From Harmothoe impar (taxonomy: Eukaryota > Annelida > Polychaeta > Phyllodocida > Polynoidae), in assembly GCA_947462335.1 (NCBI GenBank), contig OX381709.1:38086186-38150185 (forward strand): a stretch of 64,000 bases of DNA, given 5' to 3'. Both the position numbers and the translations under genes were made by a program. The first letter of the stretch is position 1. Each line of letters opens with the position of its first letter. Under the pieces are notes generated by a model. The model did not search any database. It saw nothing but the letters and a program-made list of their open reading frames with translations, and was not told where the DNA came from. Positions 10,143 to 21,989 of this stretch are shown here, piece by piece.

Positions 10143-12830
10143 TTAATACTTCCGCTGTTGTCGGAAGTGCATGGTCACCATGGTTACTATAATACTTGAA
10201 GTATGCATTGTGCTAGTACAGTATTCCTGTATGAGATATGTACAGGAAGCGTGACTCCCTGAATGACCGATGGGCAATGTTCCTGAGTAAGCCTAAGTCG
10301 AGTTGCCCTGCAATTTCCAGTACCTGGTATTCGTCCAGTGGGGAACTTTGAGCAATGGAGTACATGTATATAGTTTGTATGTAGTTTCGCCCAGTGAATG
10401 GTTGCCATAAAATATCTCATACCTCATAATTATGTGGTCATAAAGTACGGCAGACTAAATCCCACAGCTTCCTTCCATATAATATATACTGAACGCTCTG
10501 TTTAATGACATGGATCTGCTCTCTTTTTCTCCTTTAGGCTTTACATTGTATATTCGTTGAGTGATGTAGCAGACGTAACGTTGCCTAGACAGTATTCATG
10601 AACGCAAAAGATGTTTCTGCAGCCATATATACAGGCAGTGAGCACATTACTTTACTGTGTGACACGACAGTCACTTAATTACCATTGCTTTACCGTTACT
10701 TAGTCGAATGAGACCCCCTCTTTCTTTCTCCTTTTTTTTAAAAGGAGTTTATTCAGGTTGAATCAATACAATTCCAAGTAAATGTATCAAACATAGGCTT
10801 GGCACATTGCCATTATTCAGCTATGACCTCTACACTGGCTATTCATCTGCTTATACAAGTAGAATTGGTATGGAGGATCACCTGCGTTGCATATTTCATT
10901 GTTATAGTGTCACATAAAATAAATAGACAAATTCCTATTGATACCGTCTCTGCTGTATTTCACGAGTGGGGGCTGGGGCAGTATCCCATGCACGAAGCCA
11001 GTGAGATACATCAGAGCGGTATTAATGTAGTTGGCATTTGTGTTTATTTCTTTACTTTGAAGCCATTCAATAAAGGAAAGAAAACTTTTTCTTAGCCCAT
11101 TGAACACGACCACATTGCAATTCCAAATTGAATACGGCCCTTCCAGTACTTAAACATACTAACTCTTGTATTTCAAGAGACTAAAGGCTGGTATTGTTTT
11201 TACACAAAGTCAGTTGGGGGGGGGGGGGGCTGCAATGAGATGAGATGGAGTGAGGCTGTAAACTGAGGTCAATCATATCAGGGTGATATTTAATCTTGCC
11301 ATTGTGACGTTTCTTGTATCATAATTATCTTGATAATGGTGCACGTAATATCTAGGTCTTGGTGTCATTGGATCGGACCTTTCTGATGAAGCCGTTTTAT
11401 TTGGGGACACAGCTGACATGCATGCGTTGCTCCGTAATACTACGCTCACGATATGTATAGCCAGATGAGCAGCTCACGAGTAGCTCACTATGTCATCTGT
11501 CACACACTAATTACCACGAACTAATCCATCTCATCGCATGCCTCAATGGACTTGCTATCTTAGTGATACCGCTGGAGGAAATAGGTTAATACCAGGCTAT
11601 TGCCTGTAGGGATGCAAGCTGTCCTTCATATGTCCCACCCATCTTTGTACAGTACGAAAATACCTCCGTGATATGAATGTGGTCAGGTTATTTTAAACCT
11701 TAGTCCTTACATAATCAAGGACGGGTCTTGCCTGACGTTCATAGCGCCAAAGCTAACCAGATATCAACTAAATATGGGTGGATTTACGTCTGATTCCTCC
11801 CGAAATTGACAAACCATCGTTCTGGCAAGATTTAGTCAAAAGCTGCAGTCCATAGCCTCATGTGGTCAAGCAGTCTTTTGGCAAGCACAGAGCTGTGCTC
11901 CATGAAAGGGGCTTTCATTTGGGAGAACAGCTCCTCTGGGAGAGCAGCTCTTGTTGGACGAGCTGCCCATTCCATTGTGAGTTACTCAGAGCAGGACCAC
12001 GTGATCCTGGAGCGTGATTCAGGGTCATGTGACGACCTGGGAGGGAGCAGGCAAGGGCTTAACACAGATTACCCTTTTATGCCAAGCAGAAAGCAGTGGG
12101 GACCTTTTCTGGAAGCCCATCTGAGAAGCCCATGGTATACTAGGAGGTGATTCCATGGTCGAAGGCTGCCCATACAGTTTGCCTCCTGGACTAGGGCCTC
12201 TTTAAAAGAAAGTCCTCTCCCACCCCGTAGAAAACAAAGAACCTCAGAAAGAAAGACTTAAAGTATCCTGACTTGTGTGACTTAATTCATCCTCTCAGAT
12301 TGAAGGAGAAAACATCCTCGATAAGAAATTTGATGACATGGTGTAAAAAGAAAAATATATGTACATATAATTATTTAAAGTCAAATGCCATATCTCCTTC
12401 TCTATCCCGTGTCACTCCTCAGTCTTCCAATTTCCTCAACCAGTACCACATATCATCTCTGTTTGTTCCATTTTTAGACCAGAAGTGTTAGAGTAGGTTA
12501 AGCTGCAAAATCGGATATTTCGACCCAACGCCCTGACACGATACCCTATTCCTTCACCTGAAGCCTTATACCATCAGCTTATACCGTAACTCCCACAAGA
12601 AAGACCTGAACCTTAGAAACACACACCACTCTATATACGGACTCTGTCTGATCCTGATACACCAACTACCTGACTGTACTCCCATAGCATGTAAGGCCCC
12701 AAAGAAGGTAGTCAGAAGCTGCTAAAAGAGAAAGTAAGGAGGTGAATTAGAGTCTCAAAAATAAATGATAGTAGTATGTTGATGCCATGTTGAAGCCGCT
12801 GTATACCAGTAGTACTTATTTCAGAACTGT
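10143..12830. other. No recognised gene; one GC-richer patch
   Basis: Mostly unremarkable AT-rich sequence with a poly-G run at 11217-11230. The patch 11860-12150 is GC-richer, open for 96 codons on the plus strand, and contains CACGTG and TCATGTGAC words. I recognise no domain in it. It could be an isolated exon, a regulatory patch or chance. Confidence 0.35.
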
Positions 12831-13065
12831 ATTGTCTCTAGAAAATCCTAACTATCTTCCTAGCTTCCTTTTTCTCATGACTCGCACACATGCAGTACCC
12901 TGTGGCAAACCGAATAACACTGTTTGAAGTGATCCTGATATCCACACACAAGTCCCCTGGGACCTGCCTATATTGTATTTGTCCTGTAGCTCAGATACCA
13001 AGGGGCTGCTGACAGTGGGTGGATTCGATTTGCAGATGGACAAAGGGAAAGGAAAACCACACTAA
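12831..13065 (+). repeat. Dispersed repeat A, copy 1
   Basis: It shares GCAAACCGAATAACACTG, ACCAAGGGGCTGC and GTGGGTGGATTC, in the same order and orientation, with 17461-17700. Identity is uneven, as expected for an old interspersed repeat. No frame is conserved between the copies. Confidence 0.7.
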
Positions 13066-13069
13066 TCCG

Positions 13070-15335
13070 CCATGTCCTGACACAAAGCACATTCATCATC
13101 CTCATGTTCTTTTCTTCAGTTTGTATACAAAACATTGCTCACTAGCATTGAATAATTGCATTGCTGCTAATCCCATGGCCAACCATGCCCCCTTCATACA
13201 TTGAAGAGACAATAATACGGGGGCAAGGTTCTCTTTTTACTCTATGACTTGGGGGATAGATCAATGGCAAGAAATGCTAAGAGGTGCGAGATAACGTAGA
13301 CTAATTTCTCTGAGGACGTAATGAAATCCCAAGTGAAACCCTAGACACAAATGCACATGCCCCGCCAAGAGAGGCCTTTGGATTAGAGAAGTCCTGCCTC
13401 TTACAAGAAGAGGGTTGGAACTCCCATGTGGACAGAAGGCGCTCATGCCTATTTGGGACATCCCTATGGATGGTCCTATACATATAGCCTGATTTAGGTG
13501 GTGTGCCTTTGCTGTTGTCTATAAGAGATGAGAAGGGGTAGAGTAGGAAGGAGCATCCAAGAGCAGCTCACGTAATCCTGTTTAAACAGACGGCTGTATA
13601 GTATGACAGAGGTATAGATGAAGTGACACGACAGTCTACACACAGCCTGAAAGTAACTCAGAGAACAGAAGTGAGGACTAGGCATCTACACTTGGAGCAA
13701 TGAGGAATAAGCTGATAGGCTGTTGGAAAGATTAGGTAATAAGTACTGAGGTTGTCAAGAGAAATAGTTCTGGAATGTCACTGTGTTGTTAACTCGATAT
13801 GCTCCGATGTGCAATGTAGTAGACACGTGTTACATCGAATGTGAAATACACTGGCTATCTTTATTCCAATTAACAAAGTTCCAACTTATACCAAAGGCAG
13901 CAAGGATTGATAGAACTGTCACTCCCTTGACTGAAGGGATATTCATTTAAAAGGAAAAGGTTTTGTCAACAGCTCGTTGGGTGAGATGGGCCCTGGGTTT
14001 GTGTATTCCCTGTAAAACATGAGTCATAAAAATTAAGCATTGTAATCTTAATCTCGTTTCATTCTATATAATGTGTATCATAGAGGAATATATTGGTTAA
14101 CGGTATAGCCTGATAGATCACAGACTAGAGCTTCTGTACCTTGTATAGTTCAGACTGCAGATAGGTTATATTTTTTTTCCATTACCATCAATGTGGTGTC
14201 CTATCAATAAAGTGTCGCAATGCACATGCTATGTGCAATTCTCTATCCTTGTGTCCTTCATATATGAATATTCAATGCTATGGAGCTGATTTGCAAAATA
14301 TTGAATTGATAATTCATGAGAATTTACTTCTTAAATATGGTAGATTTAGTAGAGGGTCATAACGTTCTCTTCATACTTGATAGTGGTATCACCTAGTGTC
14401 TAGTGTATGTAGGAACTATATGGGTGCACTTGGGAGTTTTATACAAGATTGAAGTTGAATGAGGTAGAATAACGTAAATTAAATTAAAACGTCCATTGGA
14501 CGTAACTAAACCTTAACGTTTTGACATTCATAAACCTTGCTAAAGGTCGAATCTCAAACCATTGGTAGGAAAAATACCTAGGGAAACCTCTGTGCTACGT
14601 TGAGTTTAGGTAGCGTGTTTAGAGGGTTCACACCAGTACTACAACATGTGTTTCATCAACAACTCCTCCCAGTTTATCCCCCACCCTCATCCCCACATTC
14701 AATAGAAAGTGCAGGTAGGTGTGCATAACCCATTATGGAGAACATAACCATAAATAATAGTTCAGACGCTATAGATGTATTTAGACGCTATAGATGTATA
14801 TGAACCACTCAAGTGTAATATATTTTCGGAAAGAGAGAAGTCCTGCTCCATGCATTGTACTGAATCAATGCACGATTTCAAGTGCATATTCCCTTAGCAA
14901 GTACACGTTGTAGACGACTGATGTGGTAACAATGGGTTTTATATGGAGCACATATAGGGATATATATAATACATCTCAGTGAGGTGGTTTCTGATTGCAA
15001 TGCATGACCTAACCCATGACACGAGCTGCTTATAACTATCTATCTTTTAACAGTACGTAGTCCCTGGGACTGTCACTTAAGCCCACTAAACCAAGTGCAG
15101 ACTCCGATAAGTTTTTTCCTTCCATGCCTTTTGCTTTTGTTATCAATTTCAATTGCCTAAAATTAACACTAGACAATACCATACGCATCTAATGTACAAA
15201 ATGCGAATGGCCTAAGTATAATAGGAATCTGTTATATGTTTACCTGTCCCTCTGTTTATTACCATGCAAGATATTCTACCTGTGATCACATCGGTCCATG
15301 CAGAGGGAAGGCAATTGAGGGTTTAACATTGTTTG
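13070..15335. other. No recognised gene
   Basis: Nothing beyond a short duplicated AGACGCTATAGATGTAT near 14764-14800. Open frames of 60-66 codons overlap on both strands and look random. Confidence 0.5.
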
Positions 15336-15339
15336 CATG

Positions 15340-15660
15340 TATATTCAGGGAAGCATCCCTCCCGCCTATAAGACATTTATCCCTATCCCAATGATTGCCA
15401 TCAGTGACCTTGGTCATGAAGCCAATGATACCCCCATGTCCACAGCTTTATACCTAGATGCCTGAATGCTTGCCCCTTCCAACCCAAATGGCAATCCAAT
15501 TCTCACTTCACCTCAGCAGGGGGTCATCTCCTCTGAAGAGCAGTCTCCCGCTCACACATCAGCATACCAATGTAGGGTAACCAGCCTGCCTCTACACTCC
15601 ACCTTACAACCCCATCTTGTCACCCCCGGGCTTATGTACAGAGTCCCAAAGTATTGATAC
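15340..15660 (+). repeat. Dispersed repeat B, uninterrupted copy
   Basis: CCATCAGTGACCTTGGTCATG at about 15400 and AACCCAAATGGCAATCCAAT at about 15481 recur in the interrupted copy at 20190-21125. The 3' part (cagtctc...ctcacacatcagca...cccgggcttatgtac) has a diverged relative at 16418-16600. Confidence 0.65.
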
Positions 15661-15774
15661 ACGGATAGTCTTTGAACTCCAAAACTTAGTCAATAGCGAC
15701 GAACCTAGTTTTTTGGCTCCTCATGCGATCAACCATGGTTAATTATCTGGTATAGTGAGTAGTGACCAACCCAC

Positions 15775-15945
15775 CTTAGTCATTCCATTTTTATGAGTAT
15801 TGGGCCTTTGTCAACTCATTTTGTTTTGCCTCAGTCATTTTTGAATATCAGTTCGTCATTCTGACCAATACCCCTATGACTAACCTGGGATAACTACTAC
15901 AGATTAAGGCCCGGAGCATTTAGATTATCAGTTTAGTGGGAGTAC
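15775..15945 (+). repeat. Dispersed repeat C, 5' half
   Basis: TTTTGTTTTGCCTCA, CCCTATGACYAACCTGGGAT and ACTACAGATT are shared in order with 36890-37050. Confidence 0.65.
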
Positions 15946-16417
15946 TAGTGACCTCGCAAGGGTAGGGGCAACAATGTGGTCGTTTTTATGGAGCTCACGT
16001 CGAGTTCTATCTCAAATAATATATCGAGCCTGTGGCCTTGACTGTGTGACTTCGCCCTGTCTTTATCATGCTGGAAAAAGCAGCCACCCTTGGTTTCCCA
16101 TTACCTCATTCAGAATACGCTATGTTGACGATTTTGCAGCTAGGCCCATGTGCTCATAAATGAGAAATAACATGATTATATGGAAACAAAGCTTGTTAAG
16201 TCAACGGATCAATCTGTTGAAGGGCACTGGTTGTTATTTTAACATAGCGTTTGTGAAATCCCTTTATGTTGATGCATTCTTGACAGAACTGCTTTCATCA
16301 CCAATAAAACGGCTTCATCAACATACTTCTTTTGTTGTTTTGTCAGTGTTGGAGTTTACGATCCCCCATCCCAAATGTACGTACACTTTCCTCTCAGATT
16401 CACCTTAAAAGGTTCTC

Positions 16418-16600
16418 ATGCATTAAGCTTTACAGGTTCTGTGAAAATCTCCGTCAGTGAATGCCAAAGTGCCTGTTCCTTCTGGTGATAATCCCCAAGA
16501 CAGTCTCTACTGTCCTGCTCATATATCAGCAAACAGTCACCTGCGACCCCGGGGCCTGTGTACCACTCACCAGATGAGAATTGGCATGACACCGGAGGAC
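16418..16600. repeat. Dispersed repeat B, diverged copy
   Basis: Blocks around CAGTCTC, GCTCATATATCAGCA and ACCCCGGGGCCTGTGTAC parallel 15540-15650. Similarity is weak, so assignment is tentative. The minus strand is open over this stretch but no family is recognised. Confidence 0.35.
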
Positions 16601-17460
16601 CATAATAATGGCATGTTTTTGAGAACATGATATACGTATGAATGTACCACATTGCATCTTTACAGGGCATAGTATTTCAAATGATGCAGAGAGCAGGCCT
16701 TCATAAGGTCGAAGAGGCCTTTTAAAGTCTGAGAACCCATCCATTTTGACAGCTGTCTGAAACACTGCTACAACATATTGAACATTAATAGGAAACTGTC
16801 AGAAATGAAAGCAACATGAAGTGATTTTTAAAGAAGGTATTACATTTCAAATATAAAGTAAATTACCTGTACCTTGAACTAAAAAGGATATGGTGGTCAT
16901 TCTGTTCATCATCTACACACCATTATTCGGCATGTTTACACTAGATTCTGTTACTCACCCTGAAGCCACCCGATTCTGTACATTCTGTATACAGCTCAGC
17001 GCCCTAGTTAGCTCTATGTACACACATGTATTATGTTTACTTACCTATCAATCTAATATGGTATGCAATGAATTGGAGTTGGATACGGTTGTAGTCATAG
17101 TGAAACATGAAGAGAGGCGATATGTGCTGTTTATGTGCTTATTCATCAATATCCATATTTCATATTGCAGATGATATTACTATAAATTATCCAGAGAAGG
17201 TCAATATAGGACACTGTACCAGTGTACGTGTAGATGAGTAGTAGGATGTACTAGTTTATAGTAGAAGTAGTTTATATTGGTTCACTATCTACCCTGTACA
17301 TAATATATATAAACAACCATGATAGAAATGAGAATAGATAGGCGTTTTGCGAGCCTTTTAGAGCAAAATGCAATCGCCTTTACTCTGTACATATACAAAG
17401 TCCAGAACTAGAACTTGAATCTCCCTAGCTATGATCATCCCCTGAGTTTCTGAATTCATT
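16600..17460. other. No recognised feature
   Basis: AT-rich sequence with only short random open frames. No inverted or tandem repeat stood out. Confidence 0.5.
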
Positions 17461-17700
17461 TCCCCACTGTATTGTCTCTAGACAATACAACCTCTTTGGG
17501 TGGCTGCCTTCTTCTGACTTACACACAACAGCAAACCGAATAACACTGTTTGAAGTGACCCTGATATCCACACACTATTCCCATGGGGCACGCCTATAGT
17601 GTATTTGTCCTGTACCTCAGATACCAAGGGGCTGCCGGGAGTGGGTGGATTCAATTTGCAGATGTACTCTGGGAAAGGGAAGTCCCACTAAGTCTGCCAC
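17461..17700 (+). repeat. Dispersed repeat A, copy 2
   Basis: Same-orientation partner of 12831-13065. It shares GCAAACCGAATAACACTG, TTTGAAGTGAYCCTGATAT and CAGATACCAAGGGGCTGC. Confidence 0.7.
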
Positions 17701-18176
17701 AAATTCAGGTTTTTGCCGGATAAAATTAATACCGCGTTAAGCCCCCTATGGTTTTGAGTTCGTACTATGGTATTTATTGTTTTGTAATGTCCTATAATTT
17801 GTAGAAATGTAATTCTAATTTAAGACACAACGAAATGGTTACATGACGTGATCTGTGAAAAGGGTGCACTAAGGTCCCAAGTGTACTACAGGCAGTACAG
17901 GTGATATTTAAAACTCAAAAACTCAACTGAGCATAGAGAGGCGCTTTCTTCACAGGGGCGTGCAGAAACTGGAAGTCACTCTGCAATGCCTCGTTTTTCA
18001 CGATGACGTCATCAAATTCTTTGAAACAAATCTTTATATCTATTTTCCAAACAGAATTAATCAAAGTACATGAATAAGGTATATATAGAGCTTCACTCAA
18101 AATTGTCCGTGCCTCCTCTCACTATTGGGATCTTAGGTAAAGTCACACTCATTTGCAACCATTAATTTGTAGCTGA

Positions 18177-18325
18177 GCAGTATAATGTACTGTATAGTTT
18201 TACAGTAAATACCACGGTATCATTGTAGATGTGCACTAGAATCTACTGTTGGTTTACAGTATAAAAGGACTTATTATTGGTTTTACTATTTACAGTGTGG
18301 TGCAGTATCAGCTTTGATAACAAAT
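18177..18325. mobile_element. Possible degenerate CACTG-type MITE
   Basis: It has repeated TACTGTA and TTTACAGT words, AGAATCTACTGTTGG and a right end CTATTTACAGTG. This is the style of the MITE at 48402-48559, but no clear left terminus is visible. Confidence 0.35.
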
Positions 18326-18329
18326 ACTG

Positions 18330-19270
18330 TTGATACTTATGGAAACAGCTCCATGGCTGACGCACTGTGATCCAACAGTCACTGACAGTACATCCGGTAC
18401 ATCCCCCGCTGGGTCCAGAATGACCCATAAATTACCATTTGAATGTATATCGAAGTGGTAGGTTTAGATAGGAATGGTATAATCGAGAAAGGCACTGCTC
18501 CAGACATACGGGAGTGGTCAGTTTTACTAACTGGGGGATATGGAGGAGGCGGGGATGGTTGGCTGTGGACAAACATTTGGGGAGGGGTACCAAATATTCA
18601 TACTTTTTTAGTGAGAATAGAAATACTAGGGCTTTACTATACATTATAGCGGTCACTCTTGGAAAATTAAAGCCCATTGGAATTCTTTCTCAGAGGTGAG
18701 GGAAGGGGAGGAGAAATACTCTCGCTGCGTTCCTACAGAAATTAACTAACCCGAACCCCCTGTTCTGAAGAAATGTCCACTCACAGTTAAAACCTGCAGA
18801 AGTCGCTATCAACACAACAAGGTAGTTGCCAGACTTCTTTTTCTTATCGAACATATAAGAGTTCGGTGCACTTATGTGATAAGCTACTGTTAGATATAAA
18901 TTGGGAGGGCTACAGATACCTCTCAACAGTTTTCTGTGAAGTCACCCACTCATTACTACACTGCTGCTGTAGGCCACTATAATCACCCTCAGTAGAACTG
19001 AGTTTACGAGCAGTTCATAATGAGTGAGCCGCCCACATGAGCTACATAAATATTTTGGTAGAGCTGCTTAATTATCTCTCTTCTTGTGCCTATTTTCAAC
19101 TGTAATTGGGGTTTCAGTACTGGATGCATGACCTTGCCATTGGGCTGTTGTGTGTTTTAAAATAAAATGAAACAGTAACTTTGTAACGTAGTAGGCAAAG
19201 TGCAGCCTTATTGAGGTCATTGTAAAATTCCTAATTCAATCAAGCTAAACAAATAGAATTTTCAAATATG
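18330..19270. other. No recognised feature
   Basis: Overlapping open frames on both strands at 18379-18699, none with a recognisable product. No repeat structure was noticed. Confidence 0.45.
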
Positions 19271-19278
19271 AATAGAAC

Positions 19279-19369
19279 TGTAGCGGGCACGTATCGCTCG
19301 GGGCAGCCCGAGCGTGGCAGCCCGGTTCGATTCCCCGTGGGGCTGACCTGTTTTCCGCTGTCTGTTACA
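19279..19369 (+). repeat. 5' LTR of TRIM, internally deleted
   Basis: 91 bp. It matches the 3' LTR at both ends but lacks about 78 bp between GCAGCCCGAGCGTG and GGTTCGATTCC. The lost part holds the tRNA-like A box; the B box is retained. Normally both LTRs are identical at insertion, so the deletion came later or arose by recombination. Confidence 0.8.
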
Positions 19370-19370
19370 C

Positions 19371-19383
19371 TGGTGCCGTGACC
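19371..19383 (+). other. Primer-binding-site-like sequence
   Basis: TGGTGCCGTGACC lies one base after the 5' LTR. It begins with TGG as a PBS must, to pair with the CCA end of a tRNA. The priming tRNA was not identified. Confidence 0.65.
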
Positions 19384-19571
19384 AGGATGAACCGAACCTG
19401 GGGTTGGGTACTTGAGCGTGTTCAGCTTCTGCTATGTGTGCGTCCAAAGACACATGTTCAGGGCAGGTGACTGGCTTCGCCGGTTAATTCTAAGTATGGG
19501 ATTAGCTTTGATCACAGATTGCTGCATAACATGTCTGTCCGCGGACCTAGCAAAAGTCTGAAGGGGAGTAA

Positions 19572-19740
19572 TGTAGCGGGCACGTATCGCTCGGGGCAGC
19601 CCAAGCGTGCGTGGAGAGCGCATTGCCCGCCTGGAGAAGCAGCTAGCCCTGTGGTGTAGCAGTAGCATTCTCAGCTCCGGAGCGGAGGGGCCGGGGTTCG
19701 ATTCCTCGTGGGGCTGACCTGTTTTCCGCTGTCTGTTACA
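19572..19740 (+). repeat. 3' LTR of TRIM containing a tRNA-like module
   Basis: 169 bp with TG...CA termini. It carries the complete tRNA-like segment 19645-19716 between the shared LTR ends. GAAC follows immediately as the target duplication. Confidence 0.8.
19645..19716 (+). pseudogene. tRNA-derived pol III module inside the LTR
   Basis: It folds in outline like a tRNA. Acceptor AGCCCTG pairs with TGGGGCT and D stem GTGT with GCAT. The T arm is CGGGG-TTCGATT-CCTCG. A box is TGGTGTAGCAGTAGC, B box GGTTCGATTCC. The anticodon arm is irregular (CTCAG, an 8-base loop, CGGAG), so the anticodon is ambiguous and translation function is unlikely. It could drive pol III transcription of the retroelement. 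Confidence 0.65.
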
Positions 19741-19744
19741 GAAC

Positions 19745-20185
19745 CAAGCACCTGCGCAATTGCAGAATGGGAATTTCCCTTGTCTCTACATATTGGTTGC
19801 ACCGGGGTTGATGTCTGATTATTTAATAGATCTGAAAAAGGGTACCAAGGTATAGCGATGGCAGATAACAAATACAGTAGTTATTTCATGGCTTAACATA
19901 GGTTTATAGTTGAATCCCCAATCTACCATGATAAAGATAAAATGAAGGGAGATTAGTCCTTGTTTTGCCTCTTCCTTACATGCGTTCTTGTTGTCATTAC
20001 TGAACAGTGGCTAAAAATGAAAGTTAACCGATAGTTTATACAATATCAAAATTCTTATTATTTTTAACAATTTACCTGAATTCAGGATAAATTTCCCTCG
20101 TTTATTGGTAATGAGTTAAATCTAGCATCTCATAAAGAAAGTGGGTGGCATGAAGAGGCAAAGTGATTCAGGGCTAATCCACGTT
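19745..20185. other. No recognised feature
   Basis: AT-rich sequence without repeats or a supported gene. Confidence 0.5.
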
Positions 20186-20189
20186 TCAG

Positions 20190-21125
20190 GGAAGCAGCTC
20201 TCCCCTTAGCTCTCTTCTTTCCAGTTCCGCTATCCTGGGATCACCATCAGTGACCCTGGTCATGCAGTCCATGAATACCCTCACTGTAAGAAAAATGTTG
20301 TAAAAATAGCGGTGATACACTGGCAACTTTCGCGACATAACTTACGTTTTTGTTACGTATAACAACTGTATAACCACCATTACTTTTACATAGAATCACC
20401 GTCCTAAATAATACAGATTCAGCATTTACAGTGGAGAAAAACGTGTCTATATCCATACAGCCACTTCCTCCTGAATATTATCAAGTGATCAGGTTGTTTT
20501 GCCAAACCTACTATAAGTTTGAGTTATTTAAGTGTCAAACATATAGATTGATTGAAAAATACCATTATTTCAACAAGTATACGCAACTCATACAAAATAG
20601 TCTTTCAATCCAGGGTACCACCTGGTGAGCAAGAGCAAAATTGGGCTTTGCCTTGCTGGGATTAGACATAAGTGTACAGTCGAGGGAAAAAGTCCTCCAA
20701 GGTAAAAACTGAACTATAAAATTGATGTCATTGGTTTCCCGTGATATATCTCCTTCGGAAGTACCACTTTTAGTTTTTGAGAACTGGCCCCTTGAATATG
20801 CGTGGGCAAGGTCCCTTTTCCCTTATTGATCCACAATTAAGAAGATAAATCTACGGTGAACCATTGTAATCAAGCCATGTTAGCACATAACAATATTCAC
20901 TATTAAATGGCTGATATTTACGATGCTTCATTGTATTTGGAATAACAGTGAAACACTGTTGAGTTTTACGGGGTAAACCCGTAAAAAGTATGTTTATATT
21001 TTGCAGTGCACACTCACAGAGCTTTGTATCTGCATTTGAATCCGTCCTCTCTTTTCAACCCAAATGGCAATCCAATTCTCACTTCACCCAAGTTACAGGT
21101 CATCTCTCGTGAGGAGAGGTCTTGT
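20190..21125 (+). repeat. Dispersed repeat B, copy split by an insertion
   Basis: The left part (20190-20281) has CCATCAGTGACCCTGGTCATG and the right part (21008-21125) has CACAGAGCTTTG and AACCCAAATGGCAATCCAAT. They are contiguous in the copy at 15340-15660. The intervening 20282-21007 is the CACTG-ended insertion. Confidence 0.6.
20282..21007. mobile_element. CACTG...CAGTG insertion in repeat B
   Basis: The left end CACTGTAAGAAAAA and right end ATATTTTGCAGTG are short inverted termini at the two break points of repeat B. Internal TTTACAGTG (about 20427) and AAACACTGTTGAG (about 20950) suggest a composite of two smaller CACTG elements. No transposase is seen, and no target duplication is clear. 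Confidence 0.5.
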
Positions 21126-21127
21126 GA

Positions 21128-21980
21128 GGCCCCTATCCCTCAAAAGGCCCCTATCCCTCAAAATTGGCCCATTTGGGATATGGGGACCAGGTGATAATGT
21201 CCCTATGTACTAAACGATTTGAGACATAAGGCCTATGTGAAGGCCCTAAGCCACAAATATGTTTTGGCATGTCCCTATCTCTCAAAAGCCACTATCCCTC
21301 CAAGGTGTCCCATTGGTTAAATATGTGCAACAGATAAATCATCTATAGCATATTGAATAATATTCTGACTACCATTCCACCTGTAGTAACACCCCCCGTC
21401 TGCCTCAGGAGGGGTCAAGACTTTTCACTAGCCCCCCCCCTGTTGATGACGACTCCCTAAATAGGAAAGAGATGGTAATTTATTAATTACAGGGTGTTTG
21501 GACCCCTTGAAGGGGGGACCAAAATATAGTGCACCCCTATTTAGGAAAAATGAACCTATGCATCACTACAGTGCAAAGGGGTCAGCCATGCCCAATTTCA
21601 ACCTGCCTGAAGGGGGCGGGACCAAAAAAATTGGACCTCCTCCTTTCTATTTTCTAGGCCGAACCTTGAATGTGTTCTTGTGAGACATGCTTTCTTAGTT
21701 GCTGAAGGAAGAAATAGTCTTTAAAATTGATTACAAATGCTTTTGCTGGATAGGGGTTTGAATACCTAGGGATCTTTTGTAGGATAGGGGCCTGACATGT
21801 CCCTATCTCTCAAATGGCCCCTAAATCTCAAATTTTGTGAGATAGGGGCTGTTTGAATATGGCCCCTATATCTCAAACATTTGTGGGGTAGGGACTTTTT
21901 GACATTTAGGGACTTCAGGTGTGCCCTAAGTCTCAAAAGGCCACTATCCCATGGTTTCTAAGGGATAGGGGCTTTTTGAG
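21128..21980. mobile_element. Foldback element with CCCTATCTCTCAAA repeats
   Basis: The left side repeats CCCCTATCCCTCAAAA and CCCTATCTCTCAAAA. The right side repeats the inverse, ending AAGGGATAGGGGCTTTTTGAG. The middle (about 21360-21700) holds a G/C-run sequence related to 2150-2280, probably a separate insertion. Confidence 0.65.
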
Positions 21981-21989
21981 ATTCAGGCT

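Larger units (their letters stand above)
19279..19740 (+). mobile_element. TRIM-like miniature LTR retroelement
   Basis: Two direct repeats (19279-19369 and 19572-19740) start TGTAGCGGGCACGTATCGCT and end CCGCTGTCTGTTACA, giving TG...CA termini. One base after the first repeat is TGGTGCCGTGACC, which fits a primer-binding site. Directly before the second repeat is the purine-rich CTGAAGGGGAGTAA, which fits a polypurine tract. GAAC flanks both outer edges (19275-19278 and 19741-19744) as a 4-bp target duplication. The 202-bp interior encodes no gag or pol. All this matches a terminal-repeat retrotransposon in miniature, mobilised in trans. Unusually, the LTR contains a tRNA-like module. Confidence 0.85.

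Noticed and set aside
19261..19745. Two independent tRNA-derived SINE copies in tandem
   Set aside because: TG...CA ends, PBS-like and PPT sequences and one pair of GAAC duplications outside both repeats fit a single LTR-type element better.
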